Below the pieces are notes generated by a model. The model saw only the letters and a list, made by a program, of their open reading frames with translations. It was not told where the DNA came from and searched no databases. Of a stretch of 20,889 nucleotides of DNA, positions 14,469-20,889 are shown one piece after another; the stretch's first letter is position 1; each line of letters opens with the position of its first letter. The stretch is taken from assembly GCA_913044145.1 (NCBI GenBank), contig CAJWOD010000006.1, positions 1-20,889 on the forward strand. The letters are read 5' to 3'. This DNA comes from an uncultured Nitrospina sp. (GTDB taxonomy: Bacteria > Nitrospinota > Nitrospinia > Nitrospinales > VA-1). Position numbers and translations under genes: made by a program.

Positions 14469-14696
14469 TCATAGAAAATTTACGTAATAGCCGTAATAAA
14501 ACATCCAGCCTGTAATTCCTGTACCTGCAATCATACAAAGTATCCAGCCCATCCTGCTATCTTTTTTAACACTTCCCTTATCCTCGTACATCCATGCCGA
14601 ATGAACAAGCATTCCCATAAAGTATGAAATCACGAAAAACGACAGAACCAAAACAAGGATCATATATCCGGAAAAATCGGATGGCTGAGTACTCAT
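14469..14696 (-). CDS. 75-residue membrane protein, two helices
   Basis: Two hydrophobic segments, about 11-32 (YMILVLVLSFFVISYFMGML) and 49-70 (MGWILCMIAGTGITGWMFYY), flank a charged loop (YEDKGSVKKDSR). The family is not recognised. Its ATG overlaps the TGA of the upstream gene by four bases and a CAGGA ribosome site lies about 12 bases before it, so the two are translationally coupled. It is convergent with the duplicated acidic protein, 10 bases apart. Confidence 0.72.
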   Translation of the reverse strand: MSTQPSDFSGYMILVLVLSFFVISYFMGMLVHSAWMYEDKGSVKKDSRMGWILCMIAGTGITGWMFYYGYYVNFL

Positions 14697-14902
14697 AAGA
14701 AAAATCCTGACTGGGCAACACCTAAATAAGCAAGTAGCCAGGCAATAGCAATAACCCCTCCAACTATCACTGCAGTTGCGGTGACTACTTTAATAAATAT
14801 TCCAAAAATTTCTTTACCTGTCTGTTTTTTTTTCCATAAACTGATGACGAAGGTCAAAACCCCGATCAGAACGGTAGTACCAATATAATATCGTGGAGAC
14901 AT
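14693..14902 (-). CDS. 69-residue membrane protein, two helices
   Basis: Two hydrophobic segments, about 5-22 (YYIGTTVLIGVLTFVISL) and 37-60 (IKVVTATAVIVGGVIAIAWLLAYL), are joined by a basic loop KKKQTGKEI, which by the positive-inside rule would face the cytosol. The family is not recognised. It is the first gene of a two-gene unit with the 75-residue protein. No clear ribosome site precedes the ATG. The two probably assemble together (inference from overlap and similar topology only). Confidence 0.65.
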   Translation of the reverse strand: MSPRYYIGTTVLIGVLTFVISLWKKKQTGKEIFGIFIKVVTATAVIVGGVIAIAWLLAYLGVAQSGFFL

Positions 14903-15123
14903 ATTCAGAAACTAACAGAAAAATTATTAGTAAATATACTTTATAAGCAAACTGAGTTCAAAAGCCACAAAAACTCTTCTACGTTTGTAATATTAATCAA
15001 GAATACCCACAGGAATCCCAGCAGTAATCATAACTATGTCGTCTAGTTTCAACAGGATCTTTATTTCCATTTGTAGGCCCAAAAGTTTTGAAAATTTAGT
15101 TAGTAGATTAACTTAATGACCTC

Positions 15124-15942
15124 TTAATCGTTTCCTGGGAACAATGAATAGTTCTTGGGAATTGCTTTAAAAGGCATCAGCAATAAATTTTTTAGTGATA
15201 ACTCCTCACTGGTTCTGAATTGATCCACCCCAAGTATTATTTCCGGTTGTTCTTTTTTGGCTTCTTGAATATAGGTACCTAAAAATCGATCCCATATTGA
15301 AAGATTAAAACCAAAGTTGGCATTGGTCTCCATTTTTTCTATCGAATGGTGAATCCGATGCATATCAGGTGTTACAACAACAAACCGTAAAATCCGATCC
15401 AGTTTCTCTGGCAGAATAATATTTGAATGAGAAAACAGTGCCATTCCATTTAATATGCCCTCAAAGATTACTACAGCCAGAGTTGACGGTCCTAAAGCAA
15501 AGACCAAGCCCATTTTAAACAGCATCGAACCTAAAATTTCAATGGGGTGAAACCGTAGTCCCGAAGAAACATCCAAGTCCAAATCCGAATGATGAACCAC
15601 ATGAAACTGCCAGAAAAATGGAATTACATGAACCAAAATATGTTGGATATAAATCATCAAATCTAGAAAAATTATAACCGCTATGATTTCAATCCACTCC
15701 GGCCAATCCAAATAATTAAAAAGCCCCCATCCATTTTCCCCTGCAAACTTTGCGGCAGCCACCGCAGCAGCTCCGAAAACAAGTCGAACCGCTAGAATGT
15801 CTATGCCCGTAAGTGCTAAATTTATTGTCAACCGGGTTTTTTTTGAATCTACGGTCGGGTGCCTTTGTATAAACGACTCCAAAATCAGCATCAACAAAAA
15901 TATTCCTAAAAAAACCACAAATCGAATTTGTTCTATTTCCAT
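15124..15942 (-). CDS. sterol desaturase / fatty acid hydroxylase family membrane protein
   Basis: A 272-residue integral membrane di-iron oxygenase. The histidine boxes are H101-x3-H105 (QHILVH), H114-x2-H117-H118 (HVVHHSD), RFHP at 130-133, H172 and H195-x2-H198-H199 (DMHRIHHS), the full set for the FA_hydroxylase/ERG3-like superfamily. Several hydrophobic helices (about 8-23, 40-66, 84-110, 135-168) fit the family topology. The substrate is likely a lipid, such as a sterol, hopanoid, carotenoid or fatty-acyl chain, and cannot be narrowed from sequence. A GTAGGA ribosome site lies about 8 bases before the ATG. It follows the cytochrome gene on the same strand; the spacer contains the cut-off tail of that gene. 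Confidence 0.9.
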   Translation of the reverse strand: MEIEQIRFVVFLGIFLLMLILESFIQRHPTVDSKKTRLTINLALTGIDILAVRLVFGAAAVAAAKFAGENGWGLFNYLDWPEWIEIIAVIIFLDLMIYIQHILVHVIPFFWQFHVVHHSDLDLDVSSGLRFHPIEILGSMLFKMGLVFALGPSTLAVVIFEGILNGMALFSHSNIILPEKLDRILRFVVVTPDMHRIHHSIEKMETNANFGFNLSIWDRFLGTYIQEAKKEQPEIILGVDQFRTSEELSLKNLLLMPFKAIPKNYSLFPGND

Positions 15943-15995
15943 ATTATATATCCTACTCTAACTACACACAGTTTGCATGAGGCGATTTCTGATAT

Positions 15996-16019
15996 ACTCT
16001 TAATCAAGGAATTAAGAGT
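15996..16019. other. inverted repeat at the end of the cytochrome tail
   Basis: ACTCTTAAT and ATTAAGAGT form a perfect 9-bp stem with a 6-base loop. It spans the TGA that would end the extended cytochrome frame. No T run follows on either strand, so it may be an mRNA-stabilising hairpin rather than a terminator. Confidence 0.45.
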
Positions 16020-16141
16020 TGCTGCCAGAAACTTACTCTTTTATTTGCGTTCTTTTCTTTTTGCTGGCCATCCCAAAGAGCAAAAGCAACCAGTGTGTTG
16101 GTAGACTCAAAGAACTGAATATCAAAAGGGCTTGCCGTTTT
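16004..16141 (-). pseudogene. in-frame C-terminal remnant of the dihaem cytochrome gene (after a TAA)
   Basis: Directly after the TAA at 16144-16142, the same frame stays open for 45 codons to a TGA. It reads KTASPFDIQFF, then TLVAFALWDGQQKEKNANKR and VSFWQQLLIP. The AFA.WDG...KK/R.VS.W..L pattern is the normal ending of the ethylbenzene-dehydrogenase / type II DMSO-reductase gamma haem b domain, whose preceding part is in the upstream frame (WTVVFLRN). The piece is therefore the missing end of the cytochrome gene, separated by one stop codon with no frame change. Confidence 0.8.
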
Positions 16142-17515
16142 TTAATTTCTTAAGAAAACCACAGTCCACTTGCCATTTTTCCACCGACCCCTACCCACTA
16201 ATTGCTGATCTTCTAAAGACTGCACAGTGAGGGTTCCAAACCCACTTGCGTTCATTTCTTCAACTGATTTCTCGCTGAATGGGTTTACAGCAAATTTATT
16301 TCGGACTTGAGATTGCCCTTCGGCTATTTGAAAAGAATCTGCCTTCCAATGCCAAATATTTACCGGCTTTTGTCTTTCGCCCATCCCGTAATAAATCAAA
16401 TCGAATCTGGACTTGGAAGAAAATTGTAACGCGACCGCATCCATATAAAAATTGGCCCCAGGTTTAGCCATTTCAGGAGTTTCGTCCTCCCATTGCAGAC
16501 GAAAAGCAATTTGCTCGAAATTATGAAGAGACTGTACTTTAATAACTGAAGGGTGCCCTGATGCAGACTTTAAAGCCCTAAGTTTAACGGAAACGCTCTC
16601 TATCCCTTTCCAGGCAGTGTCTTCGGGAGATACACCTATCTTTTTAGATATTGAATTTGAAACAATTTTCTGCGACATTCTCAAAGGAGAGATTTTGTCA
16701 TTTTTCTGCTGTGACTGGAGAAAGTGCACCAAATGCCATAGGTCCCCTGCGGAAACATAGTCATATGCGCTCATGGGCGTACCATCCAAACCCGTCACTA
16801 GAGTATGAAAAATCTCTTCAGAAGAATAACCGGCTTTATACAACCCGGGTTGCTTGAGATCATAAACAACAGAAGGGTTGCCCCAAGCATCGGTTAATTT
16901 ATTATCAAGCCGTCCAGACCGCTCGCCCTTCTCACCGTGGCAGCGACCGCACCTTAGCTCTTTATAAACAATCCTTCCTTTTTCTATGGAACGTTTTTCG
17001 TAAGGAGGCTCCAACCCAATAGGCATTATGAAATCTGGTGTTTCAATTTGGAATCTGCTAGAAAAATATTTTATATATTCCACCAGGCTAATTAATGTTT
17101 CTTCAGCTAGCACTTCTCCCCATGCGGGCATGGCAGTTCCTGGAATACCCTGTTTAATAGTTCGGTATAAATCCTCATTTATAGGAAGTGCATTGCTGGG
17201 AGTGGAACGAAATTTAAAAATTCCTAAAGACAAGTCTCTTGGAAATGGATGTAAATAAGCTGACGCCTTACCATTTCCTCGGCCTTGCAAGCCATGACAA
17301 TGCACACAAAATTGCATATAGGCTTTTTTACCTGCATTAATACGAGCCACTTTTTCTTGAGCAGCCCGCCCCCTAGGCTCAGTAAGTTCTATAAGCCTTT
17401 CAATGGTCTTGGACTCGTCGGCGTAAACCAGAGGAGAAAAATATTGAAATAAAATGAGTCCTATTAACAGCAAAGACCCATGAAACTTTGCGATCGGAAG
17501 GGTCGAATATCCCAC
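16142..17515 (-). CDS. dihaem cytochrome c with haem b (DMSOR type II gamma-like) domain, NxrC-like; truncated by a stop
   Basis: As read, 457 residues. A signal peptide (about 1-32, ending VYA) exports it. Two cytochrome c domains follow: CVHCH (70-74) with probable axial Met129 in GTAMPAW, and CGRCH (189-193) with Met248 in GTPMSAY. Residues ~297-457 resemble the haem b-binding gamma subunit of type II DMSO reductases, including FYMDAVALQF (356-365) and PVNIWHWKAD (384-393). This architecture is known from candidate NxrC subunits of nitrite oxidoreductase in Nitrospina-type bacteria, which pass electrons from the periplasmic enzyme. The frame stops at TAA, while the domain's last 45 codons continue in frame, so the gene is interrupted or read through. 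GTG start with a GGAAGA ribosome site. No catalytic nxrA/B-like genes lie in this window. Confidence 0.85.
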   Translation of the reverse strand: MGYSTLPIAKFHGSLLLIGLILFQYFSPLVYADESKTIERLIELTEPRGRAAQEKVARINAGKKAYMQFCVHCHGLQGRGNGKASAYLHPFPRDLSLGIFKFRSTPSNALPINEDLYRTIKQGIPGTAMPAWGEVLAEETLISLVEYIKYFSSRFQIETPDFIMPIGLEPPYEKRSIEKGRIVYKELRCGRCHGEKGERSGRLDNKLTDAWGNPSVVYDLKQPGLYKAGYSSEEIFHTLVTGLDGTPMSAYDYVSAGDLWHLVHFLQSQQKNDKISPLRMSQKIVSNSISKKIGVSPEDTAWKGIESVSVKLRALKSASGHPSVIKVQSLHNFEQIAFRLQWEDETPEMAKPGANFYMDAVALQFSSKSRFDLIYYGMGERQKPVNIWHWKADSFQIAEGQSQVRNKFAVNPFSEKSVEEMNASGFGTLTVQSLEDQQLVGRGRWKNGKWTVVFLRN

Positions 17516-17602
17516 AGTTTTCTTCCAAAAAATTATGATTAATACACTATAAGTATAAACACTAACTTAATTTGGGATACGAAACTTATTACGCATGCAG
17601 AT

Positions 17603-18109
17603 TTAGAATTTCTTTTCTACCTCAGCCTGTTCTTGTTCCAACTTATATTTTTTTATTCTAGCCTCAGAGTTCCGACGCATGAGAATGATACAGGCTTCAG
17701 CCATCAATCCTATAAACCAGAAAGTCGTGAAGAATATGATCCAGGCAAAAAACAGGTTAAACCAGTATTGATAGGGGGTGTAGTCAGTGGATATATGTAT
17801 GAGAGCACGTAAATCAGCCTTTTCAACCTCATTAGCTTTGACAAATTTCACATAGAAAGGATGCTTTTTCTTATAAGCAAAAGCGATCATTTCGTTACGC
17901 GGCAGGTCAATAAACTTCATAACATCCCGGTTATTTTCCTTAAAGAATACCCGCATTTTTACGACAGCAGGCGAGTCAGGGGGGTTACTTTTGTAATACC
18001 AAAAGACCACTAATGTGGTCAAAACAATAGACACCCATAAAGAAATTCGACTGATCCATTTTTCTTTTTTATCTTCAATTTCCTGAGTTATTGGCTCAAT
18101 ATCTTTCAT
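17603..18109 (-). CDS. 168-residue membrane protein with periplasmic loop, unknown family
   Basis: Two membrane segments, about 21-39 (SLWVSIVLTTLVVFWYY) and 115-143 (WFNLFFAWIIFFTTFWFIGLM), enclose a ~75-residue loop that should be periplasmic. The last 25 residues are charged and helical (RRNSEARIKKYKLEQEQAEVEKKF). I do not recognise the family. It lies 87 bases upstream of the dihaem cytochrome on the same strand and behind the same probable promoter, so a role in anchoring or serving the cytochrome is plausible but unproven. An AGGTAG ribosome site precedes the ATG. Confidence 0.82.
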   Translation of the reverse strand: MKDIEPITQEIEDKKEKWISRISLWVSIVLTTLVVFWYYKSNPPDSPAVVKMRVFFKENNRDVMKFIDLPRNEMIAFAYKKKHPFYVKFVKANEVEKADLRALIHISTDYTPYQYWFNLFFAWIIFFTTFWFIGLMAEACIILMRRNSEARIKKYKLEQEQAEVEKKF

Positions 18110-18222
18110 GTGCTACCTGAGTTAAGAGGACCAATTTATTGATAAATTCTATACACTAACCCTTCATCGACACTGCATGCGATATGTTGGGCGAGGCCTA
18201 TGAAAACTCCAAATCCACCAGG

Positions 18223-18250
18223 ATTATAACTTGTATCTGCAAAATACCAA
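18223..18250 (-). promoter_or_regulatory. probable promoter of the 168-residue protein and cytochrome genes
   Basis: On the reverse strand, TTGGTA and a perfect TATAAT are 16 bases apart, giving a leader of about 105 bases. The imperfect -35 fits a promoter that needs an activator. Confidence 0.5.
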
Positions 18251-18271
18251 CAATCTATCCATTGCTGTTTT

Positions 18272-18291
18272 AGATTGACCATGGTCAATCT
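18272..18291. promoter_or_regulatory. 20-bp perfect palindrome, FNR/CRP-like operator
   Basis: AGATTGACCATGGTCAATCT is its own reverse complement. The core TTGAC-N4-GTCAA has the spacing of CRP/FNR-family sites (FNR itself: TTGAT-N4-ATCAA). Its centre is about 65 bases upstream of the inferred start of the reverse-strand promoter, a distance typical of activation. Confidence 0.6.
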
Positions 18292-18426
18292 CTCTATCAA
18301 TTAACGCTAATATGTAAAAAGATACCAGACCTTTTAAATGAATTCCAGTTGCAGATTCAGGCCCTCCTGATTAGTATAATTTGAGTTGTCTGTTTTTCTT
18401 CCTGAAAAGTTTCTGGAAAGGGTTTA

Positions 18427-19779
18427 ATGCAAAACAAAGTTTCTATTGGATACTTCGAACTATTGCAAAAAAATAAGCCCTTCCGCAACCTCTGGTTCGG
18501 TCAAGTGGTATCTGAATTGGGGGACTGGCTCAACAGCATAGCAATTTATGCCCTGATACTCAGACTAAGTGATTCTGGCATGGCAATGGCAGGTGCCATG
18601 ATGGCAAAACTTCTTCCAATTGTTCTGGTCAGTCCGATTGCAGGAGTGGTGGTAGACCGGGTCAGCCGAAAAGCCGTTATGATCGTCAGTGATTTATTGC
18701 GGTTTATTGTCGTACTGGGGTTTCTTTTTGTGGAGGACCAGAGCACGCTATGGTTTATTTATGCCTTGGTCGTAATCGAGATTTCCTTATCCGGATTTTT
18801 TGAGCCTGCAAGAAGTGCCATTATTCCTTCACTCGTTCCCAGAGAGCACCTGGTAACGGCAAACGCACTGAGTGGTTCTACTTGGTCAGTAATGCTTGCT
18901 TTTGGTGCAGCCCTCGGAGGAGTAATAGTGAGCCTTTTTGGAATCCGCGTGGCTTTTATAATTGATGCTTGCACCTTCCTTATTTCTGCATGGTTCATAT
19001 CTAGAGTTCCTTCTGTGGCAAGGCCAACCGAAGCACCAAAAAATAAAAATGGTTTTCAAGAATTTTTGGATTTATTGCGTTTTCTTTTAAAAGAACCCGC
19101 AGTTCTGGTTTTGAGCTTATTAAAATCTGGATTAGCCTTGACAGGCGGCATTATGACCCTCATTCCGTTGATGGCCAGCCAAATGCTTCCGCAACTTGCA
19201 ATGCTATCGTTGGGAGTAGGAATACTCTATTCTGCGCGTGGACTAGGGGCAATATTAGGACCATTATTGGTAAAAAGATTTTTTGGCGAAACCTCAACGG
19301 TTTTATATTGGTCGATTGCAGTGGCTTTTTTTTTAAAGGCAACATCGTATTTGTTTATAGCTAATGCAGAAACCTTGTGGAACTTATCTTTTAGCGTGGC
19401 AGCAGCAACCTTATGTGGCTCCATCATCTGGGTATTTAGTTCGGCATTGATTCATTTATCCACCCCGGATGAATATCTGGGAAGGGTATTCAGTTTTGAG
19501 CTTGCCATCATGACATTAGTGATGGGTTTGAGTAATTGGGGAGTTGGTTTTGCAGTAGATCAATTGGGCCTCACAACTGCCGAAGTGGCGTTATGGATGG
19601 GCTGCCTAGTAACTCTCCCGGGTTTGCTCTGGGTCGGATTTCTTGCCTTTATCCGCAAACAAATGCGACAGGGTTACCGCGTGGGCTCAGTATGTCTAAT
19701 TGATCCGAGTGGATTCAATCCCTTACCTATGGTTCGGGAAGATCAAATTGAAGGCAAAGCTCAATCAGAAGAGAAATAG
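18427..19779 (+). CDS. MFS transporter (MFS_3 / EntS-like exporter)
   Basis: A 450-residue major facilitator with about twelve hydrophobic helices. The loop 2-3 motif A is GVVVDRVSRK (73-82), as expected for the superfamily. The N-terminus (FRNLWFGQVVSELGDWLNSIA) is typical of the MFS_3 group, which includes the enterobactin exporter EntS and macrolide exporters. The substrate is unknown. The last ~35 residues form a hydrophilic tail. A GGAAAGGG ribosome site precedes the ATG. Its 3' end overlaps the convergent small gene by 19 bases. Confidence 0.9.
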   Translation: MQNKVSIGYFELLQKNKPFRNLWFGQVVSELGDWLNSIAIYALILRLSDSGMAMAGAMMAKLLPIVLVSPIAGVVVDRVSRKAVMIVSDLLRFIVVLGFLFVEDQSTLWFIYALVVIEISLSGFFEPARSAIIPSLVPREHLVTANALSGSTWSVMLAFGAALGGVIVSLFGIRVAFIIDACTFLISAWFISRVPSVARPTEAPKNKNGFQEFLDLLRFLLKEPAVLVLSLLKSGLALTGGIMTLIPLMASQMLPQLAMLSLGVGILYSARGLGAILGPLLVKRFFGETSTVLYWSIAVAFFLKATSYLFIANAETLWNLSFSVAAATLCGSIIWVFSSALIHLSTPDEYLGRVFSFELAIMTLVMGLSNWGVGFAVDQLGLTTAEVALWMGCLVTLPGLLWVGFLAFIRKQMRQGYRVGSVCLIDPSGFNPLPMVREDQIEGKAQSEEK

Positions 19780-20093
19780 TCCGCCACCGATTTACCAATT
19801 TCAAAGTGACTTATAATCCGTTCAGCATCTTCCTGAGTGTTAGCCCAACGATAGGCTTCAGCGACTCCTTCTTTTTGTCCTAACGCGTGCAAAACCCCAA
19901 CCGAAACATACGACGTTGCAAGATCGGTAGATTGTGAAAAGTTTAATACCATTTTAATCATTTGCTGCATCCCCGAATCATCAAGACTGTGGTACATATT
20001 TATTAAATTACGAATATTTTCTTCACCATAGGTATTCGTATAAGATGCTCCAATACCCGGTTCTTGATAAAGGCTAAGAATTGCTTCTTCCAT
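19761..20093 (-). CDS. 110-residue protein of unknown function downstream of def
   Basis: The family is not recognised. Sequence composition suggests a soluble helical protein: IRNLINMYHSLDDSGMQQMI and DLATSYVSVGVLHALGQKEGVAEAYRWA look like amphipathic helices, perhaps a small repeat-type or scaffold fold. There is no signal peptide. A GGGAT ribosome site precedes the ATG. It starts 20 bases after the deformylase gene on the same strand, so the two are probably cotranscribed. Its end overlaps the MFS gene tail on the opposite strand. Confidence 0.75.
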   Translation of the reverse strand: MEEAILSLYQEPGIGASYTNTYGEENIRNLINMYHSLDDSGMQQMIKMVLNFSQSTDLATSYVSVGVLHALGQKEGVAEAYRWANTQEDAERIISHFEIGKSVADYFSSD

Positions 20094-20113
20094 CGCTTAT
20101 CCCAAACAAATTT

Positions 20114-20674
20114 CTATTCTAAGAAGGAGTTATCTTCCTTTTTTACCCAAAACTTGTCAAACTCTTCTTGATAGGATAACTTTGTAAAATCCTTCATTCG
20201 ATCTAGAAAAACAAAACCTTGCAGATGGTCAATCTCATGCTGCAAAACCACCGCTTCAAAACCAGATACTGTTTTTTGGATCTTTCCTCCATGTCGGTCA
20301 TAAGCATTTAGTGTGATGGTTGTTGACCTAGGAACCAGCCCGCGGAAGTCGACCAAGCTTAGACAACTTTCCCAACCATCTTTTGTCTCTTTGCTATAGT
20401 CCGATAAAACAGGGTTAACCAGCACCGTTAGGGGAATAGATGTCTCGCCCGGATATCTTTTATTCTCACTATATTCAAGCACTACAATTTGTATGGACTG
20501 GTTGACTTGAGGCGCGGCAAGTCCCACCCCGCCTTCATGATACATGGTTTCGATCATATCATCGATGAATGCCTGTAATTCACTTTCGGGGTCTGCCAAC
20601 TCATTTAAGTCGACAGGCTTGGCTACCTGTCTTAAAACGGGATTTCCCAATTTAGCAATTTTTAATAACGGCAT
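20114..20674 (-). CDS. def: peptide deformylase
   Basis: A 186-residue Fe/Zn enzyme that removes the formyl group from nascent proteins. Motif 1 is GVGLAAPQ (49-56), motif 2 ESCLSL (102-107) provides metal ligand C104, and motif 3 QHEIDHL (145-151) provides H146, H150 and catalytic E147. Motif 2 has Ser where most bacterial enzymes have Gly (EGCLS), a tolerated variation in some type-2/3 enzymes. The protein is slightly longer than E. coli Def, with a charged C-terminal tail. A GAGAA ribosome site lies before the ATG. Confidence 0.97.
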   Translation of the reverse strand: MPLLKIAKLGNPVLRQVAKPVDLNELADPESELQAFIDDMIETMYHEGGVGLAAPQVNQSIQIVVLEYSENKRYPGETSIPLTVLVNPVLSDYSKETKDGWESCLSLVDFRGLVPRSTTITLNAYDRHGGKIQKTVSGFEAVVLQHEIDHLQGFVFLDRMKDFTKLSYQEEFDKFWVKKEDNSFLE

Positions 20675-20839
20675 TATTCATTCTCATAAATATTCGAAAA
20701 AAGTATTGAAATCATAGGTGATGTCCATGCCCTGCAAATTGCTTGATTTTATCACACCAATAAATACAGGGCTCGACAATTTATTATTAATGTTTTCAAT
20801 CTAAAATTACAAAAAACTAGACAAGCTTTTCATTTTTGT

Positions 20840-20868
20840 TTGACTTTTGAAGCCCTGATTTTTATAAT
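20840..20868 (+). promoter_or_regulatory. strong sigma-70 promoter facing out of the right edge
   Basis: TTGACT (20840-20845), a 17-base spacer and a perfect TATAAT (20863-20868). It is divergent from def and drives a gene that begins beyond the window. Confidence 0.8.
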
Positions 20869-20889
20869 CCATCCAGCAGTTTCTTTGAT

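Larger units (their letters stand above)
18110..18426. other. divergent regulatory region between the cytochrome cluster and the MFS gene
   Basis: 317 bases without a gene. It contains a reverse-strand promoter (18223-18250), a 20-bp perfect palindrome (18272-18291) and a TATAAT for the forward strand (18375-18380) whose -35 is unclear. Confidence 0.7.

Noticed and set aside
15996..16019. Inverted repeat as a terminator of the cytochrome gene
   Set aside because: The stem is good but no T run follows on either strand, so it is listed only as an inverted repeat.

Overview
This is a bacterial chromosome segment of moderately low GC. It carries several conserved housekeeping blocks (groES-groEL, yqeY-dnaG-rpoD, def, queF) interspersed with lineage-specific genes. 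A two-haem c-type cytochrome fused to a DMSO-reductase-type-II gamma-like (ethylbenzene dehydrogenase haem b) domain resembles the NxrC-like proteins of marine nitrite oxidisers. With the AT-rich codon use and gene mix, this makes a Nitrospinota (Nitrospina-like) bacterium my best guess. That assignment is inference, because no rRNA is present.

Layout. 1-309 (-): truncated DUF547 protein. 448-1966 (+): a Cof-type HAD phosphatase and a cytosolic parvulin-type prolyl isomerase. 2066-4855 (-): a run in the order queF, DUF1566 protein, HNH endonuclease, and a DegT-type aminotransferase carrying an unexpected N-terminal PIN-like domain. 4926-7159 (+): a CIRCE-controlled groES-groEL operon ending in a strong terminator. 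7322-8735 (+): a NamZ/DUF1343 protein followed by two tiny overlapping membrane-protein genes. 8975-13236 (+): a macromolecular-synthesis operon with a clear sigma-70 promoter, then yqeY, dnaG, rpoD, a CAU-anticodon tRNA 10 bases after rpoD, and a terminator. 13359-13969 (+): an hsp20 gene with promoter, a perfect leader palindrome and a terminator. 14105-14458 (+): a small acidic protein made of two diverged copies of one unit. 14469-14902 (-): two overlapping two-helix membrane proteins. 15124-18109 (-): a 168-residue membrane protein, the NxrC-like dihaem cytochrome and a fatty-acid-hydroxylase-family membrane protein. 18427-19779 (+): an MFS exporter. 19761-20674 (-): peptide deformylase and an unknown small protein. 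A strong outward promoter lies at the right edge.

The main points of interest are four. The first is the PIN-DegT fusion with apparently degenerate PIN catalytic positions. The second is an in-frame TAA that removes the last 45 codons of the conserved haem b domain of the NxrC-like cytochrome. The third is a 20-bp perfect palindrome containing TTGAC-N4-GTCAA (an FNR/CRP-like site) upstream of a promoter that would drive that cytochrome cluster. The fourth is the set of very short membrane-protein genes with stop/start overlaps. I found no mobile element, CRISPR array or recognisable defence system.
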